Positions 8,180-15,733 of a DNA stretch of 32,331 nt are shown piece by piece. Positions within the stretch are counted from its first letter, which is position 1, and every line of letters begins with the position of its first letter. Source of the stretch: a virus. The DNA is taken from positions 1-32,331 of IMG/VR virus record IMGVR_UViG_3300008114_000275. One strand, written 5' to 3'. The position numbers were made by a program, and so were the translations under genes. The notes under the pieces were generated by a model. The model worked only from the letters and a program-made list of their open reading frames with translations, did no database searches and was not told the origin of the DNA.

Positions 8180-8622
8180 GATTAGTTGATTTAATTTTAG
8201 AAGGCAATGTTGTTGAAGCAAAAAAATGCTTTGACAATTTAATGTCTGAGAAGATACAACAGAAACTAGAAGAAGAAAGAACAGAAGTAGTTGATTCTTT
8301 TTTTGAAGGTGAAGATTTAGTTGAAGCTGTAAAGAGAAGAAACCCAAACATTATTCGTATGGGTCGAGTTCAAAAAATTCGCCGTAGAATTCGTAGAAAT
8401 GCAAAAGGTAGAATCGTCGTACAGAAAAATGTAAGACGTTCTGGTATTAAAGGTTATAGAGTATCAGGTAATACAGTAAAACGTATACCTGCAATAGAAA
8501 GATTAAGAAAAGCGCGTTTATTAAAACGCTCATGGAAAACAACAAGAAGAGCTAAATTACGCCGTACTTTATTGAAAAGAAAAATGTCAATGCGTAGGCG
8601 TGCATCAATGGGACTAAGATAA
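8176..8622 (+). CDS. Putative prohead core protein, gp67-like module fused to a very basic tail
   Basis: The 148-residue protein has two contrasting halves. Residues 1-43 (LVDLILEGN, AKKCFDNLMSEK, DSFFEG) are acidic and helical and align to the N-terminal module of the protein at 6847-7308. Residues 52-148 are extremely rich in Arg and Lys, ending RRRASMGLR, and contain almost no acidic residues. Such a tail would bind DNA or the acidic scaffold gp22. Position next to the protease suggests a core or internal head protein, possibly cleaved by gp21 so that the basic part stays with the DNA. T4 gp68 is the positional counterpart. The start overlaps the preceding stop. Confidence 0.7.
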   Translation: MRLVDLILEGNVVEAKKCFDNLMSEKIQQKLEEERTEVVDSFFEGEDLVEAVKRRNPNIIRMGRVQKIRRRIRRNAKGRIVVQKNVRRSGIKGYRVSGNTVKRIPAIERLRKARLLKRSWKTTRRAKLRRTLLKRKMSMRRRASMGLR

Positions 8623-8623
8623 A

Positions 8624-8995
8624 ATGCCATACGAAATCGTAAATAATAAAAGAAGCAAATCAGTAATTCGTGTAGTTGGAAATACTGCTACAACAATTTC
8701 ACTTGGAAGTTTGTCTGCAAGTGCAGATGAAACTATTACAGATGCTTCTATTTCACATGTAATGTCACAATCCGATGGTGCATGGAAAGTTTATAGAGGT
8801 AATAATACTAGTGGAGAATTAGTATTAGATTTAACTGGTGGTGGAAATTGCGATTGGCCTTTAGCTCAATATGATATTGCTATTGCTAATAGTTCATCAT
8901 CAAATATACACGTAACAAATTCAGGTGCAGGTGGTACACTTATTCTTGTAGTAAGTAAAGTCGCTACCTATAACCCTGCTTTAACAGGAATGTAA
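8624..8995 (+). CDS. Small conserved virion protein, function unknown
   Basis: The 123-residue protein is predicted all-beta and rich in Ser, Thr, Asn and Gly. Notable segments are YEIVNNKRSKSVIRVVG at the N-terminus, DGAWKVYRGNN at about 51-61 and TNSGAGGTLILVVSKVATY near the end. I recall similar small proteins at this place, before gene 21, in T4-like cyanophages. The fold suggestion and the position among head genes point to a capsid-associated or decoration protein. No catalytic motif or signal peptide is visible. It is separated by one base from both neighbours' coding limits, so it is co-translated with them. Confidence 0.65.
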   Translation: MPYEIVNNKRSKSVIRVVGNTATTISLGSLSASADETITDASISHVMSQSDGAWKVYRGNNTSGELVLDLTGGGNCDWPLAQYDIAIANSSSSNIHVTNSGAGGTLILVVSKVATYNPALTGM

Positions 8996-8996
8996 A

Positions 8997-9647
8997 ATGA
9001 AACTTATAAGAGAAACAGTAGAAAATGTAAAGTATATTAATGAAGCTGCTGAAAACGGCAGTAAAAAACTTTACATTGAAGGTACATTTTTGGTTGGTGA
9101 AGCTGTCAACAAAAATAATAGAATGTATAAAATGGACACGTTAAGAAATGAAGTTCAAAGGTATAACGATGAATTCATTTCTCAGAATCGTGCGTTAGGT
9201 GAACTTGGTCATCCGGACACTCCAACAATTAATTTAGAAAGAGTAAGTCATAAAATTCTTTCTCTAGTTGAAGATGGAAATACCTTTTATGGTAAAGCTT
9301 TGATTCTTGACACACCTTATGGTCAAATCGTTAAGAACTTTATAGAAAATGATGTTACTTGTGGTGTTTCTTCAAGAGCTTTAGGATCTTTAGTACAGAC
9401 TAAAGAGGGTTACAATTTGGTACAAGACGATCTAAGACTTGCAACTGCGGCCGACATTGTTGCAGACCCTTCTGCTCCAGGTGCTTTTGTAAATGGTATT
9501 ATGGAGAATAAAGAATGGATGTTCGTTGACGGAATCTTCATGGAGAAACAATTTGACCAAGCCAAAAAACAGATCAAAAAAGCGTCTAAAAAAGAAATCG
9601 AACAAGTTGCACTAAAACTATTTGAAAATTATATTAGAAAACTTTAA
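8997..9647 (+). CDS. 21: Prohead core protease (gp21)
   Basis: This serine protease of the T4 gp21 (herpesvirus assemblin-like) family matures the prohead by cutting scaffold and capsid proteins after the Glu of Leu/Ile-x-Glu sites. His72 in ALGELGHPDTP and Ser125/126 in CGVSSRALG sit at the family's catalytic His and Ser motifs. Length 216 is close to T4 gp21 (212). It is followed by its substrates gp22 and gp23. A likely target, LTE followed by Ala, is visible at residues 53-55 of the capsid protein. Confidence 0.95.
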   Translation: MKLIRETVENVKYINEAAENGSKKLYIEGTFLVGEAVNKNNRMYKMDTLRNEVQRYNDEFISQNRALGELGHPDTPTINLERVSHKILSLVEDGNTFYGKALILDTPYGQIVKNFIENDVTCGVSSRALGSLVQTKEGYNLVQDDLRLATAADIVADPSAPGAFVNGIMENKEWMFVDGIFMEKQFDQAKKQIKKASKKEIEQVALKLFENYIRKL

Positions 9648-9650
9648 ATT

Positions 9651-9658
9651 TATAAATA
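9651..9658 (+). promoter_or_regulatory. Late promoter TATAAATA before scaffold and capsid genes
   Basis: This is an exact match to the eight-base T4 late consensus, placed in the short gap after gene 21 and 23 bases before the gp22 start, with ATAAGGAG as ribosome-binding site. It is the best late promoter in the window and is well placed to drive gp22 and gp23. Confidence 0.8.
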
Positions 9659-9680
9659 AAGAATCATAAGGAGAATCCAA

Positions 9681-10769
9681 ATGGCATCAAACAAACTTAT
9701 GGAAGCAGCTGCTGAAATTCTTGCGAATAGCAAGAAATCTGCAACAGCTATGCCTCCACAAAAATTAGAAGGTGAAGTACAAGACCTTGGTGGTCCAACT
9801 CCACAGAATGCTAAACCAGATGACAATTCGCACAAAATTCATGCGGGCGAAAAAGCACCTGACAATTCTGGAAAGAATAAGAGTACAATTACCACTAAGC
9901 CTTCAGATGCTTCCCCTGATACCCAGAACAAAGCTGGTAAGACCATGAAAGAGGAAGAAGAAGTTGCTGAGGAAGAAGTTATTGCTGAAGAAGAAGCTTT
10001 AGACGAAACTTCTCATAAAGAAGAAATGAAAAAGAAAATGAAAGAGGATATCGATGCGTTATTTTCTGACGATTCTACCATTTCCGAAGATTTTAGAAAT
10101 AAAGCAGCTACTATTTTTGAAGCTCGTGTTCTTGACAGAGTTACTCAAATCGAAGAAGAAATGGAAGTCAAATATGCTGGTATGTTAGAAGAAGCTATCG
10201 ATTCTATCAAAGCTGATCTAACAGAAAAAGTTGATGACTATCTAAACTACGTTGTAGAACAGTGGATGGAAGAAAATCAAATTGCTGTCCAATCTGGTCT
10301 ACGTTCAGAAATTACAGAAGAATTCATTGTTGGTCTACGTAATCTATTTGCTGAACACTACATCGACGTACCTGAAGATAAAGTTGATCTAGTTGATGAA
10401 CTTGCAGGTAAAGTTGAAGAGCTAGAAGATCAGTTAGATGAAGAAATCAAAACTAACATTGAATACAAAAAAGCAATTCTTGAGGCTGTAAAAAGAGAAA
10501 CAGTTTATGAAGTTTGCAAAGGACTTACCGAAACTCAAGTTGAAAAAATGAAATCACTCGCAGAGAGCGTAGATTTTTCCACAGAGGAAGAATTAAAAGA
10601 AAAACTTGAGACAATTCGTGAAAACTATTTCCCATCAAACATCAAAAAAGCTGATGAGACTCAATTACACGAGCAAGTGTCTGACGAAGCAGATGAGAAA
10701 AAAGCAAAAGTATCTTTTGATCCAATCATTAATGCTGTCGTTCAATCGATTTCAAAAACAAAAATTTAA
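9681..10769 (+). CDS. 22: Prohead scaffold protein (gp22)
   Basis: The 362-residue protein is very acidic and mostly predicted helix and coiled coil after about residue 95. It starts with NKLMEAAAEILANS, followed by a Pro/Gly/Lys-rich linker (about 25-90) and a Glu-rich stretch. The C-terminus (FDPIINAVVQSISKTKI) is the most hydrophobic part. The family forms the transient core around which gp23 assembles, and is then degraded by gp21. Position between gp21 and gp23 is the fixed T4 order. It is longer than T4 gp22 (269), as in aquatic relatives. Confidence 0.93.
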   Translation: MASNKLMEAAAEILANSKKSATAMPPQKLEGEVQDLGGPTPQNAKPDDNSHKIHAGEKAPDNSGKNKSTITTKPSDASPDTQNKAGKTMKEEEEVAEEEVIAEEEALDETSHKEEMKKKMKEDIDALFSDDSTISEDFRNKAATIFEARVLDRVTQIEEEMEVKYAGMLEEAIDSIKADLTEKVDDYLNYVVEQWMEENQIAVQSGLRSEITEEFIVGLRNLFAEHYIDVPEDKVDLVDELAGKVEELEDQLDEEIKTNIEYKKAILEAVKRETVYEVCKGLTETQVEKMKSLAESVDFSTEEELKEKLETIRENYFPSNIKKADETQLHEQVSDEADEKKAKVSFDPIINAVVQSISKTKI

Positions 10770-10787
10770 TAAACTAAGGAGTTAAAA

Positions 10788-12134
10788 ATGTATTTAACCG
10801 AAGAACTACAAAAGAAATGGGAAGCAGTGCTAGAGCACCCAGCGCTACCTGCTATTAAAGACCCATATCGTAAGGCAGTTACCGCTCTTGTTCTTGAAAA
10901 CCAAGCACAAGAAATGGTAAAAGCTGGCGGCAACGTACAGCAACTTACAGAAGCAACACCAACTAACGCTGCTGGTACAGGTGGTTTTAGTGGCGGCTCA
11001 ACTGCAACAGGTCCTGTTGCTGGTTTCGATCCAATCCTTATCAGTTTGGTTCGTCGTTCATTACCTAACCTTATTGCATATGATATCTGCGGCGTTCAGC
11101 CAATGACTGGTCCTACAGGACTTATCTTCGCAATGAGAACCATGTATGGTACTGACCGTGTTCCATCAACTGGTGCAGAAGCATTCTACAATGAAGCTAA
11201 TACAGTTCATGCCGGTGATAGAACTGGTTCACACACCTCTCTATCGCTTGCTGCTAATACAGCACTTGGTAACGGTAACGTATTTGCTTCATCTGTTGCA
11301 ACTGGTACTGCTATGAACACAGCAACTGCTGAAGATTTAACTTTTGCAGAAATGGGTTTCTCAATTGAGAAAGTATCTGTAACTGCTAAGACCCGTGCTC
11401 TAAAAGCAGAGTACACAATGGAATTAGCACAAGACTTGAAAGCAGTTCATGGTCTTGACGCTGAAACCGAATTAGCAAACATTCTTTCAACAGAAATTCT
11501 TGCTGAAATTAACCGTGAAGTTGTTCGTACTGTTTATTCGTCAGCTAAAGTTGGCGCACAAGTAGGTACAACCACTGCTGGTACTTTTGACCTAGACACC
11601 GATTCAAACGGTCGTTGGATGGTTGAAAAGATCAAAGGTCTTGCTTTCCAAGTTGAACGTGAAGCTAACACCATCGCAAAAACTACCCGTCGTGGTAAAG
11701 GTAACATCATGATCTGCTCGTCAGATGTCGCTTCTGCTCTTGCAATGGCTGGTATTCTTGACTACAACTCAGCACTACAAGGTCAAGTTAACCTAACCGT
11801 TGATGACACTGGTAATACTTTTGCTGGTACAATCTTCGGTCGTATCAAGGTTTACATTGACCCATACTTCCCAGCATCAGCATCTTCAGAGTTTGCTGTA
11901 GTTGGTTATAAGGGTGCAAACGCTTATGACGCAGGCCTATTCTACTGCCCATACGTTCCTTTACAAATGGTTCGTGCAGTTGATACAGGTAACTTCCAGC
12001 CAAAGATTGGCTTCAAGACACGTTATGGTCTAGTTGCTAACCCATTCGCTGAAGGTACAACTCAAGGTTCAGGTGTTATCACTGCTAGAACTAACTTGTA
12101 CTACCGTGCGTTCAAGATTGCAAACTTAATGTAA
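10788..12134 (+). CDS. 23: Major capsid protein (gp23)
   Basis: The 448-residue HK97-fold capsid protein of T4 type is recognisable by LISLVRRSLPNLIAYDICGVQPMTGPTGLIFAMR (about 85-118, given here only as identification) and the C-terminal RYGLVANPFAEG. An N-terminal region of 55 residues ends in QQLTE followed by A, matching the Leu-x-Glu cleavage rule of gp21, so the mature protein probably begins at Ala56. AAGGAG precedes the ATG. A strong terminator follows. Length is near that of other aquatic T4-like capsids and below T4 gp23 (521). Codons look more GC-rich than in the surroundings, as expected of a highly expressed gene. Confidence 0.97.
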   Translation: MYLTEELQKKWEAVLEHPALPAIKDPYRKAVTALVLENQAQEMVKAGGNVQQLTEATPTNAAGTGGFSGGSTATGPVAGFDPILISLVRRSLPNLIAYDICGVQPMTGPTGLIFAMRTMYGTDRVPSTGAEAFYNEANTVHAGDRTGSHTSLSLAANTALGNGNVFASSVATGTAMNTATAEDLTFAEMGFSIEKVSVTAKTRALKAEYTMELAQDLKAVHGLDAETELANILSTEILAEINREVVRTVYSSAKVGAQVGTTTAGTFDLDTDSNGRWMVEKIKGLAFQVEREANTIAKTTRRGKGNIMICSSDVASALAMAGILDYNSALQGQVNLTVDDTGNTFAGTIFGRIKVYIDPYFPASASSEFAVVGYKGANAYDAGLFYCPYVPLQMVRAVDTGNFQPKIGFKTRYGLVANPFAEGTTQGSGVITARTNLYYRAFKIANLM

Positions 12135-12174
12135 TCTTTAAAACACAAAAGATAATAATTATAATAATGTGTTT

Positions 12175-12206
12175 AAGAGGGACTGTAAAAAGTCCCTCTT
12201 TTTTTT
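12175..12206 (+). terminator. Rho-independent terminator after gp23
   Basis: A perfect 10-bp stem (AAGAGGGACT / AGTCCCTCTT) with the 6-base loop GTAAAA runs directly into eight T residues (12199-12206). It lies 40 bases after the capsid stop and closes the head block. Confidence 0.93.
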
Positions 12207-12210
12207 CGAC

Positions 12211-12217
12211 CTAAATA
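12211..12217 (+). promoter_or_regulatory. Late promoter motif CTAAATA
   Basis: CTAAATA sits four bases beyond the gp23 terminator and 23 bases before the next start, with ACGGAG as ribosome-binding site. A promoter is needed here because of the terminator just upstream, which strengthens the call. Confidence 0.65.
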
Positions 12218-12240
12218 GTACATAACGGAGAAATGATTTT

Positions 12241-12771
12241 ATGACCGCGATTACTAGAAACCCTTCAAACCCAAATTTTTTACAACCTAACAAGTTTATA
12301 TTAACTTTTAGTAGGTTGCCAAATATACAATATTTTTGCCAAACGGTTACTGTGCCTGGTATTTCAATGGCAGAAATACCACAATTTACGCCGTTCGTTG
12401 ATGCTTATTTACCTGGCGAAAAAGCTATATACGATTTATTAAATGTAACATTTATGGTAGATGAAAATTTAACTTCTTGGAAAGAAGTACATGATTGGAT
12501 TCGTGCAATGACTTTCCCAGAAAACTTCGATGAGTATAAAAATTTGGCAAATTTAAATCCAAATAGAGCTCAAAGATTAAAACCACAATACTCTGATGCT
12601 AAAATAGTTTTATTATCTTCTTCTAATAACCCCGTAGTTGAGTTTGTTTTTTATGATGTTTTTCCTACATCAGTGAGTACCATCATACTCTCATCACAAG
12701 AAACTCCAGATAGTCCAGTCACTTCAGACGCAACATTTAGGTACACTTATTATGATATAAAATATGTTTGA
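12241..12771 (+). CDS. Tail-tube-fold protein, probable tail completion or baseplate component
   Basis: The 176-residue protein shows a gp19-like layout: NKFILTFSRLPNIQYFCQTVTVPGIS (about 17-42) corresponds to the tube protein's strand plus CxT-x-x-x-PG motif, and a central helical FMVDENLTSWKEVHDWI follows. It is thus probably a paralogue of the tube protein that caps or initiates the tube. In related aquatic phages the gene between 23 and uvsY is often named gp3 (tail terminator). T4 gp3 has a similar length, but I cannot distinguish gp3 from a gp54-like initiator by eye. Its stop overlaps the -35 box of the uvsY promoter. Confidence 0.7.
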   Translation: MTAITRNPSNPNFLQPNKFILTFSRLPNIQYFCQTVTVPGISMAEIPQFTPFVDAYLPGEKAIYDLLNVTFMVDENLTSWKEVHDWIRAMTFPENFDEYKNLANLNPNRAQRLKPQYSDAKIVLLSSSNNPVVEFVFYDVFPTSVSTIILSSQETPDSPVTSDATFRYTYYDIKYV

Positions 12772-12796
12772 CATTTACTAATACCTATAGTATAAT
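12768..12796 (+). promoter_or_regulatory. Consensus host-type promoter for uvsY
   Basis: TTGACA (12768-12773), a 17-base spacer and TATAAT (12791-12796) match the bacterial sigma-70 consensus at all twelve positions. Transcription should start near 12803, right at the AGGAGG ribosome-binding site, giving a leader of only about 11 bases. TTGACAT is repeated inverted as ATGTCAA at 12795-12801, which could be an operator. Confidence 0.88.
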
Positions 12797-12813
12797 GTCA
12801 ATAGGAGGATATT

Positions 12814-13248
12814 ATGAAACAATTGGAAGAACTACTAGAGATGTGGCGGCAAGATTCTGATATTGATCGTACCGAGCCAGACAAAGAACTTTTAAATATA
12901 CCTAAACTTCACAGCAAGTATTTGAATATACTTTCTAGGCACCGTTTACTTTCTAAAGAATCTGAGTTTAAGTATAATAAAATGAAAAAAATAAAGTGGG
13001 AATATTATACAGGTAAATTAGATGATGATGAATTGAAAGAAAGAGGATGGGAGCCTTTTCCTTACGTACTCAAATCCGAGATTAATACATACTTAGAGAG
13101 TGATGAAGATTTAAACAAATACTTAGCAAACAAACTAATGCATGATGAGATTGTTGATCTGTGTACATCAATAATGAAAGAGTTGAATAGTAGAACCTTT
13201 CAACTTAGAGATTACATAGGTTGGCAAAAATTTATACAAGGTATATAA
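12814..13248 (+). CDS. uvsY: Recombination mediator UvsY
   Basis: The 144-residue protein matches T4 UvsY (137) in length and layout, with the recognisable segment IKWEYYTGKLDDDE and a charged helical N-terminus. UvsY loads the UvsX recombinase on ssDNA covered by gp32. It lies directly before uvsW, as in T4 and its aquatic relatives, and has its own perfect sigma-70 promoter and AGGAGG site, so it is probably expressed early. UvsX itself is not in the window. Confidence 0.88.
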   Translation: MKQLEELLEMWRQDSDIDRTEPDKELLNIPKLHSKYLNILSRHRLLSKESEFKYNKMKKIKWEYYTGKLDDDELKERGWEPFPYVLKSEINTYLESDEDLNKYLANKLMHDEIVDLCTSIMKELNSRTFQLRDYIGWQKFIQGI

Positions 13249-14712
13249 TTGACTGATACTATTATTCTTCGTAAGAAAAACGAATCGTTTATACATTTTG
13301 AATGTGAAAAAAGTGTAGCACAGGAACTATCAGAGTATTTTACTTTTTATGTTCCTGGTTATCAATTTACTCCCGCTTATAAAAACAAAATTTGGGATGG
13401 TAAAATTCGATTGGCTGATCTTCGAACTTTTACTATGTATCATGGACTTGTTCCTTACATTGATAAGTTTTGTAAAGAACGTGAGTATAATCTAGAAATA
13501 GATTCAGATGTGGTAAATACGGAGAATTTTTCTCTTGTTGAAGCAGTAGACTTTGTAAAGACTTTAAATCTTCCTTTTGAAATACGTGACTATCAATTAC
13601 AGGCATTTGTACATGCTATAAGAAATAAAAGAATATTATTATTATCACCAACAGCATCAGGTAAGTCTTTAATTTTATATTGTATAGTAAGTTACTTACA
13701 AGCGTCAGATTTTAAAAAAGGTTTGTTAATTGTTCCAACAACATCCCTTGTTGAACAAATGTATAAGGACTTTCAAGATTATGGGTACGATTCTGATTCT
13801 TTTTGCCATCGTCAGTATTCTGGTAAGGAAAAGACAACTGAAAAATTCTTAACAATCACAACATGGCAATCTATCTATAAAAATGACCTGGAGTATTTTG
13901 AACAGTTTGATTTTGTACTAGGTGATGAAGCTCATCAATTCAAAGCTAAATCTTTAACGACTATTTTATCTGGCTGTGTAAATGCCAAATATAGAATAGG
14001 TACTACAGGTACATTAGATGGTACACAAACTCATAGATTAGTTTTAGAAGGTTTGTTTGGTCCAGTTTACAAGGCTACATCTACATCAGAATTGATTGCC
14101 TCTAAACAACTCGCTGACTTTAAAATTAAATGTCTCATACTAAAACATCCAGAAAATGTATGTCAAGCCGCAAGAAAATGGGATTATAATTCCGAGATAG
14201 AATACATAGTATTAAATGAAGCCAGAAATAAATTTATAAAAAATCTAGTGTTATCGTTAGAAGGTAACACTCTAATACTTTTTCAGTTTGTAGAAAAACA
14301 TGGTAAAGAACTTTACAAAATTATTAAAGAATCTACTAAAAATAGACATGTATTTTTTGTTTTCGGTGGAACAGATGTTGAAGTACGGGAGTCAGTTCGT
14401 GAGATTACTGAAAAACAAAGAGATGCAATCATTGTTGCTAGTTACGGGACTTTCTCTACTGGGGTTAATATCCGCAATCTTCATAATATTGTTTTCGCCT
14501 CACCTTCTAAATCAAGGGTTCGAAATTTACAGTCAATAGGAAGAGGACTAAGAAAGGGAGATAATAAGGAACAAGCCGTGTTGTTTGATATTGTCGATGA
14601 TATGAGAATAGGCAAATTTACTAATTTTACCTTGAATCATTTCATAGAACGTGTTAAAATATACGATGATGAAAAATTCAATTACAAGTTTTACAACATA
14701 GAGCTCAAATGA
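13249..14712 (+). CDS. uvsW: ATP-dependent helicase UvsW
   Basis: The 487-residue superfamily 2 helicase aligns along its length with T4 UvsW (503). The N-terminal domain (about 1-105) includes YQFTPAYKNKIWDGKIRL. The helicase core has Walker A SPTASGKS (133-140), DEAH (226-229), GTTGTL (251-256) and motif VI QSIGRGLRKG (428-437). UvsW unwinds branched DNA and R-loops and helps switch from origin- to recombination-driven replication. The start TTG follows the uvsY stop without a gap. It overlaps the next gene by four bases (ATGA). Confidence 0.95.
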   Translation: MTDTIILRKKNESFIHFECEKSVAQELSEYFTFYVPGYQFTPAYKNKIWDGKIRLADLRTFTMYHGLVPYIDKFCKEREYNLEIDSDVVNTENFSLVEAVDFVKTLNLPFEIRDYQLQAFVHAIRNKRILLLSPTASGKSLILYCIVSYLQASDFKKGLLIVPTTSLVEQMYKDFQDYGYDSDSFCHRQYSGKEKTTEKFLTITTWQSIYKNDLEYFEQFDFVLGDEAHQFKAKSLTTILSGCVNAKYRIGTTGTLDGTQTHRLVLEGLFGPVYKATSTSELIASKQLADFKIKCLILKHPENVCQAARKWDYNSEIEYIVLNEARNKFIKNLVLSLEGNTLILFQFVEKHGKELYKIIKESTKNRHVFFVFGGTDVEVRESVREITEKQRDAIIVASYGTFSTGVNIRNLHNIVFASPSKSRVRNLQSIGRGLRKGDNKEQAVLFDIVDDMRIGKFTNFTLNHFIERVKIYDDEKFNYKFYNIELK

Positions 14713-15131
14713 ATAATCAACCAACAATAAAAATAGTTCGACTTCAAACTGGTGAAGATATTATTTCTAAGATAATCGAAGATGATGAAAGTGATATGGT
14801 ATTATTAAGTAATCCAATGAGAATGATTGTAAAAAGAGTTGAAACAGGACAATCTATTTTTATGATGATGCCTTGGTTACCAATAGAGGTAATCAAAGAA
14901 GATTCTGCTATCATCTATAATTCAGATATCATTACCATGTTTGAACCAAAAGATTCTCTTGTTGAGTATTATCAAAGTATGGTAAATGAATCTATTCTAT
15001 CCATCTTGAAAAATGAAGAACTTTCTTTTGATGATGAAACAGAAGAAGATGAATACAATGAGGAATATGAACTAACTGAGGAAGAACTTAAGGAAATAGA
15101 AGAATACAGGAAGAACAAGAAACTTCATTAA
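14709..15131 (+). CDS. Conserved small phage protein, possibly Sm-like
   Basis: The 140-residue protein has a beta-rich N-terminal half (IKIVRLQTGEDIISKIIEDD, then MVLLSNPMRMIV, then an MMPWLP turn) that resembles the strand pattern of Sm-like small barrels. The very acidic C-terminal tail (about 105-140) is probably helical. It lies between uvsW and the late sigma factor, where T4-like aquatic phages often have such a protein. A role in RNA or DNA metabolism is only an inference from the possible fold and the neighbours. The start overlaps the uvsW stop. Confidence 0.65.
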   Translation: MNNQPTIKIVRLQTGEDIISKIIEDDESDMVLLSNPMRMIVKRVETGQSIFMMMPWLPIEVIKEDSAIIYNSDIITMFEPKDSLVEYYQSMVNESILSILKNEELSFDDETEEDEYNEEYELTEEELKEIEEYRKNKKLH

Positions 15132-15161
15132 TCTTCATACGGAACACCGCTAGTTTAACAC

Positions 15162-15190
15162 TTGTCAAGCACTATGTCAACACTTTTATA
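15162..15190 (+). promoter_or_regulatory. Weak candidate promoter before gp55
   Basis: In the 68-base gap before gp55, TTGTCA (15162-15167) and TTTATA (15185-15190) are 17 bases apart. The hexamer TGTCAA occurs twice here as a direct repeat (15163 and 15175). The -10 match is poor, so this is tentative. Confidence 0.3.
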
Positions 15191-15199
15191 GGTAATAAT

Positions 15200-15730
15200 A
15201 TGGCTAAATCGAATCACTATATCAATAACGCAGATTTTCTTGCAGCACTAGTACAATATCACAAAGATTGTAAAGATGCCAAAAAGAATAAAACGGAAGA
15301 ACCTCCGGTACCAAATTATATTGGAGAATGTTTCCTTAAAATTGCAGAACACCTCTCAAGGAAGCCTAACTTTATTTCTTATACTTTCCGTGATGAGATG
15401 ATTGCTGACGGTATTGAAAACTGCCTAATGTATTTCCGTAACTTTGATCCGGCAAAGAGTAATAATCCATTTGCTTATTTTACTCAAATCATATATTATG
15501 CTTTCTTACGCCGAATCATGAAAGAGAAAAAACAACTCTATGTGAAGTATAAGGCAACTCAACAGTTTGGTTTACTTGATGAGGGTGAAATGTATGAGGA
15601 TGAAAACGGCAACATGAAGCAGTTTGAACTATATGATAATATTTCGGAATTCATACACAACTTTGAAGAAAATAAAAGAAAGAAAAAAGAAAGTAAGACT
15701 AAAGGTATAGACAACTTTGTAGAAGAATAA
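15200..15730 (+). CDS. 55: Late-transcription sigma factor gp55
   Basis: The 176-residue protein matches T4 gp55 (185) in length and in the sigma region 2-like helix ADGIENCLMYFRNFDPAKSNNPFAYFTQIIYYAFLRRI (about 74-111, identification only). This minimal sigma factor binds host RNA polymerase core and recognises the TATAAATA -10 element, consistent with such elements before genes 18, 19, 22 and the 12241 gene in this window. The C-terminus is basic and Lys-rich. It is followed three bases later by gene 47. Confidence 0.93.
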   Translation: MAKSNHYINNADFLAALVQYHKDCKDAKKNKTEEPPVPNYIGECFLKIAEHLSRKPNFISYTFRDEMIADGIENCLMYFRNFDPAKSNNPFAYFTQIIYYAFLRRIMKEKKQLYVKYKATQQFGLLDEGEMYEDENGNMKQFELYDNISEFIHNFEENKRKKKESKTKGIDNFVEE

Positions 15731-15733
15731 CTT

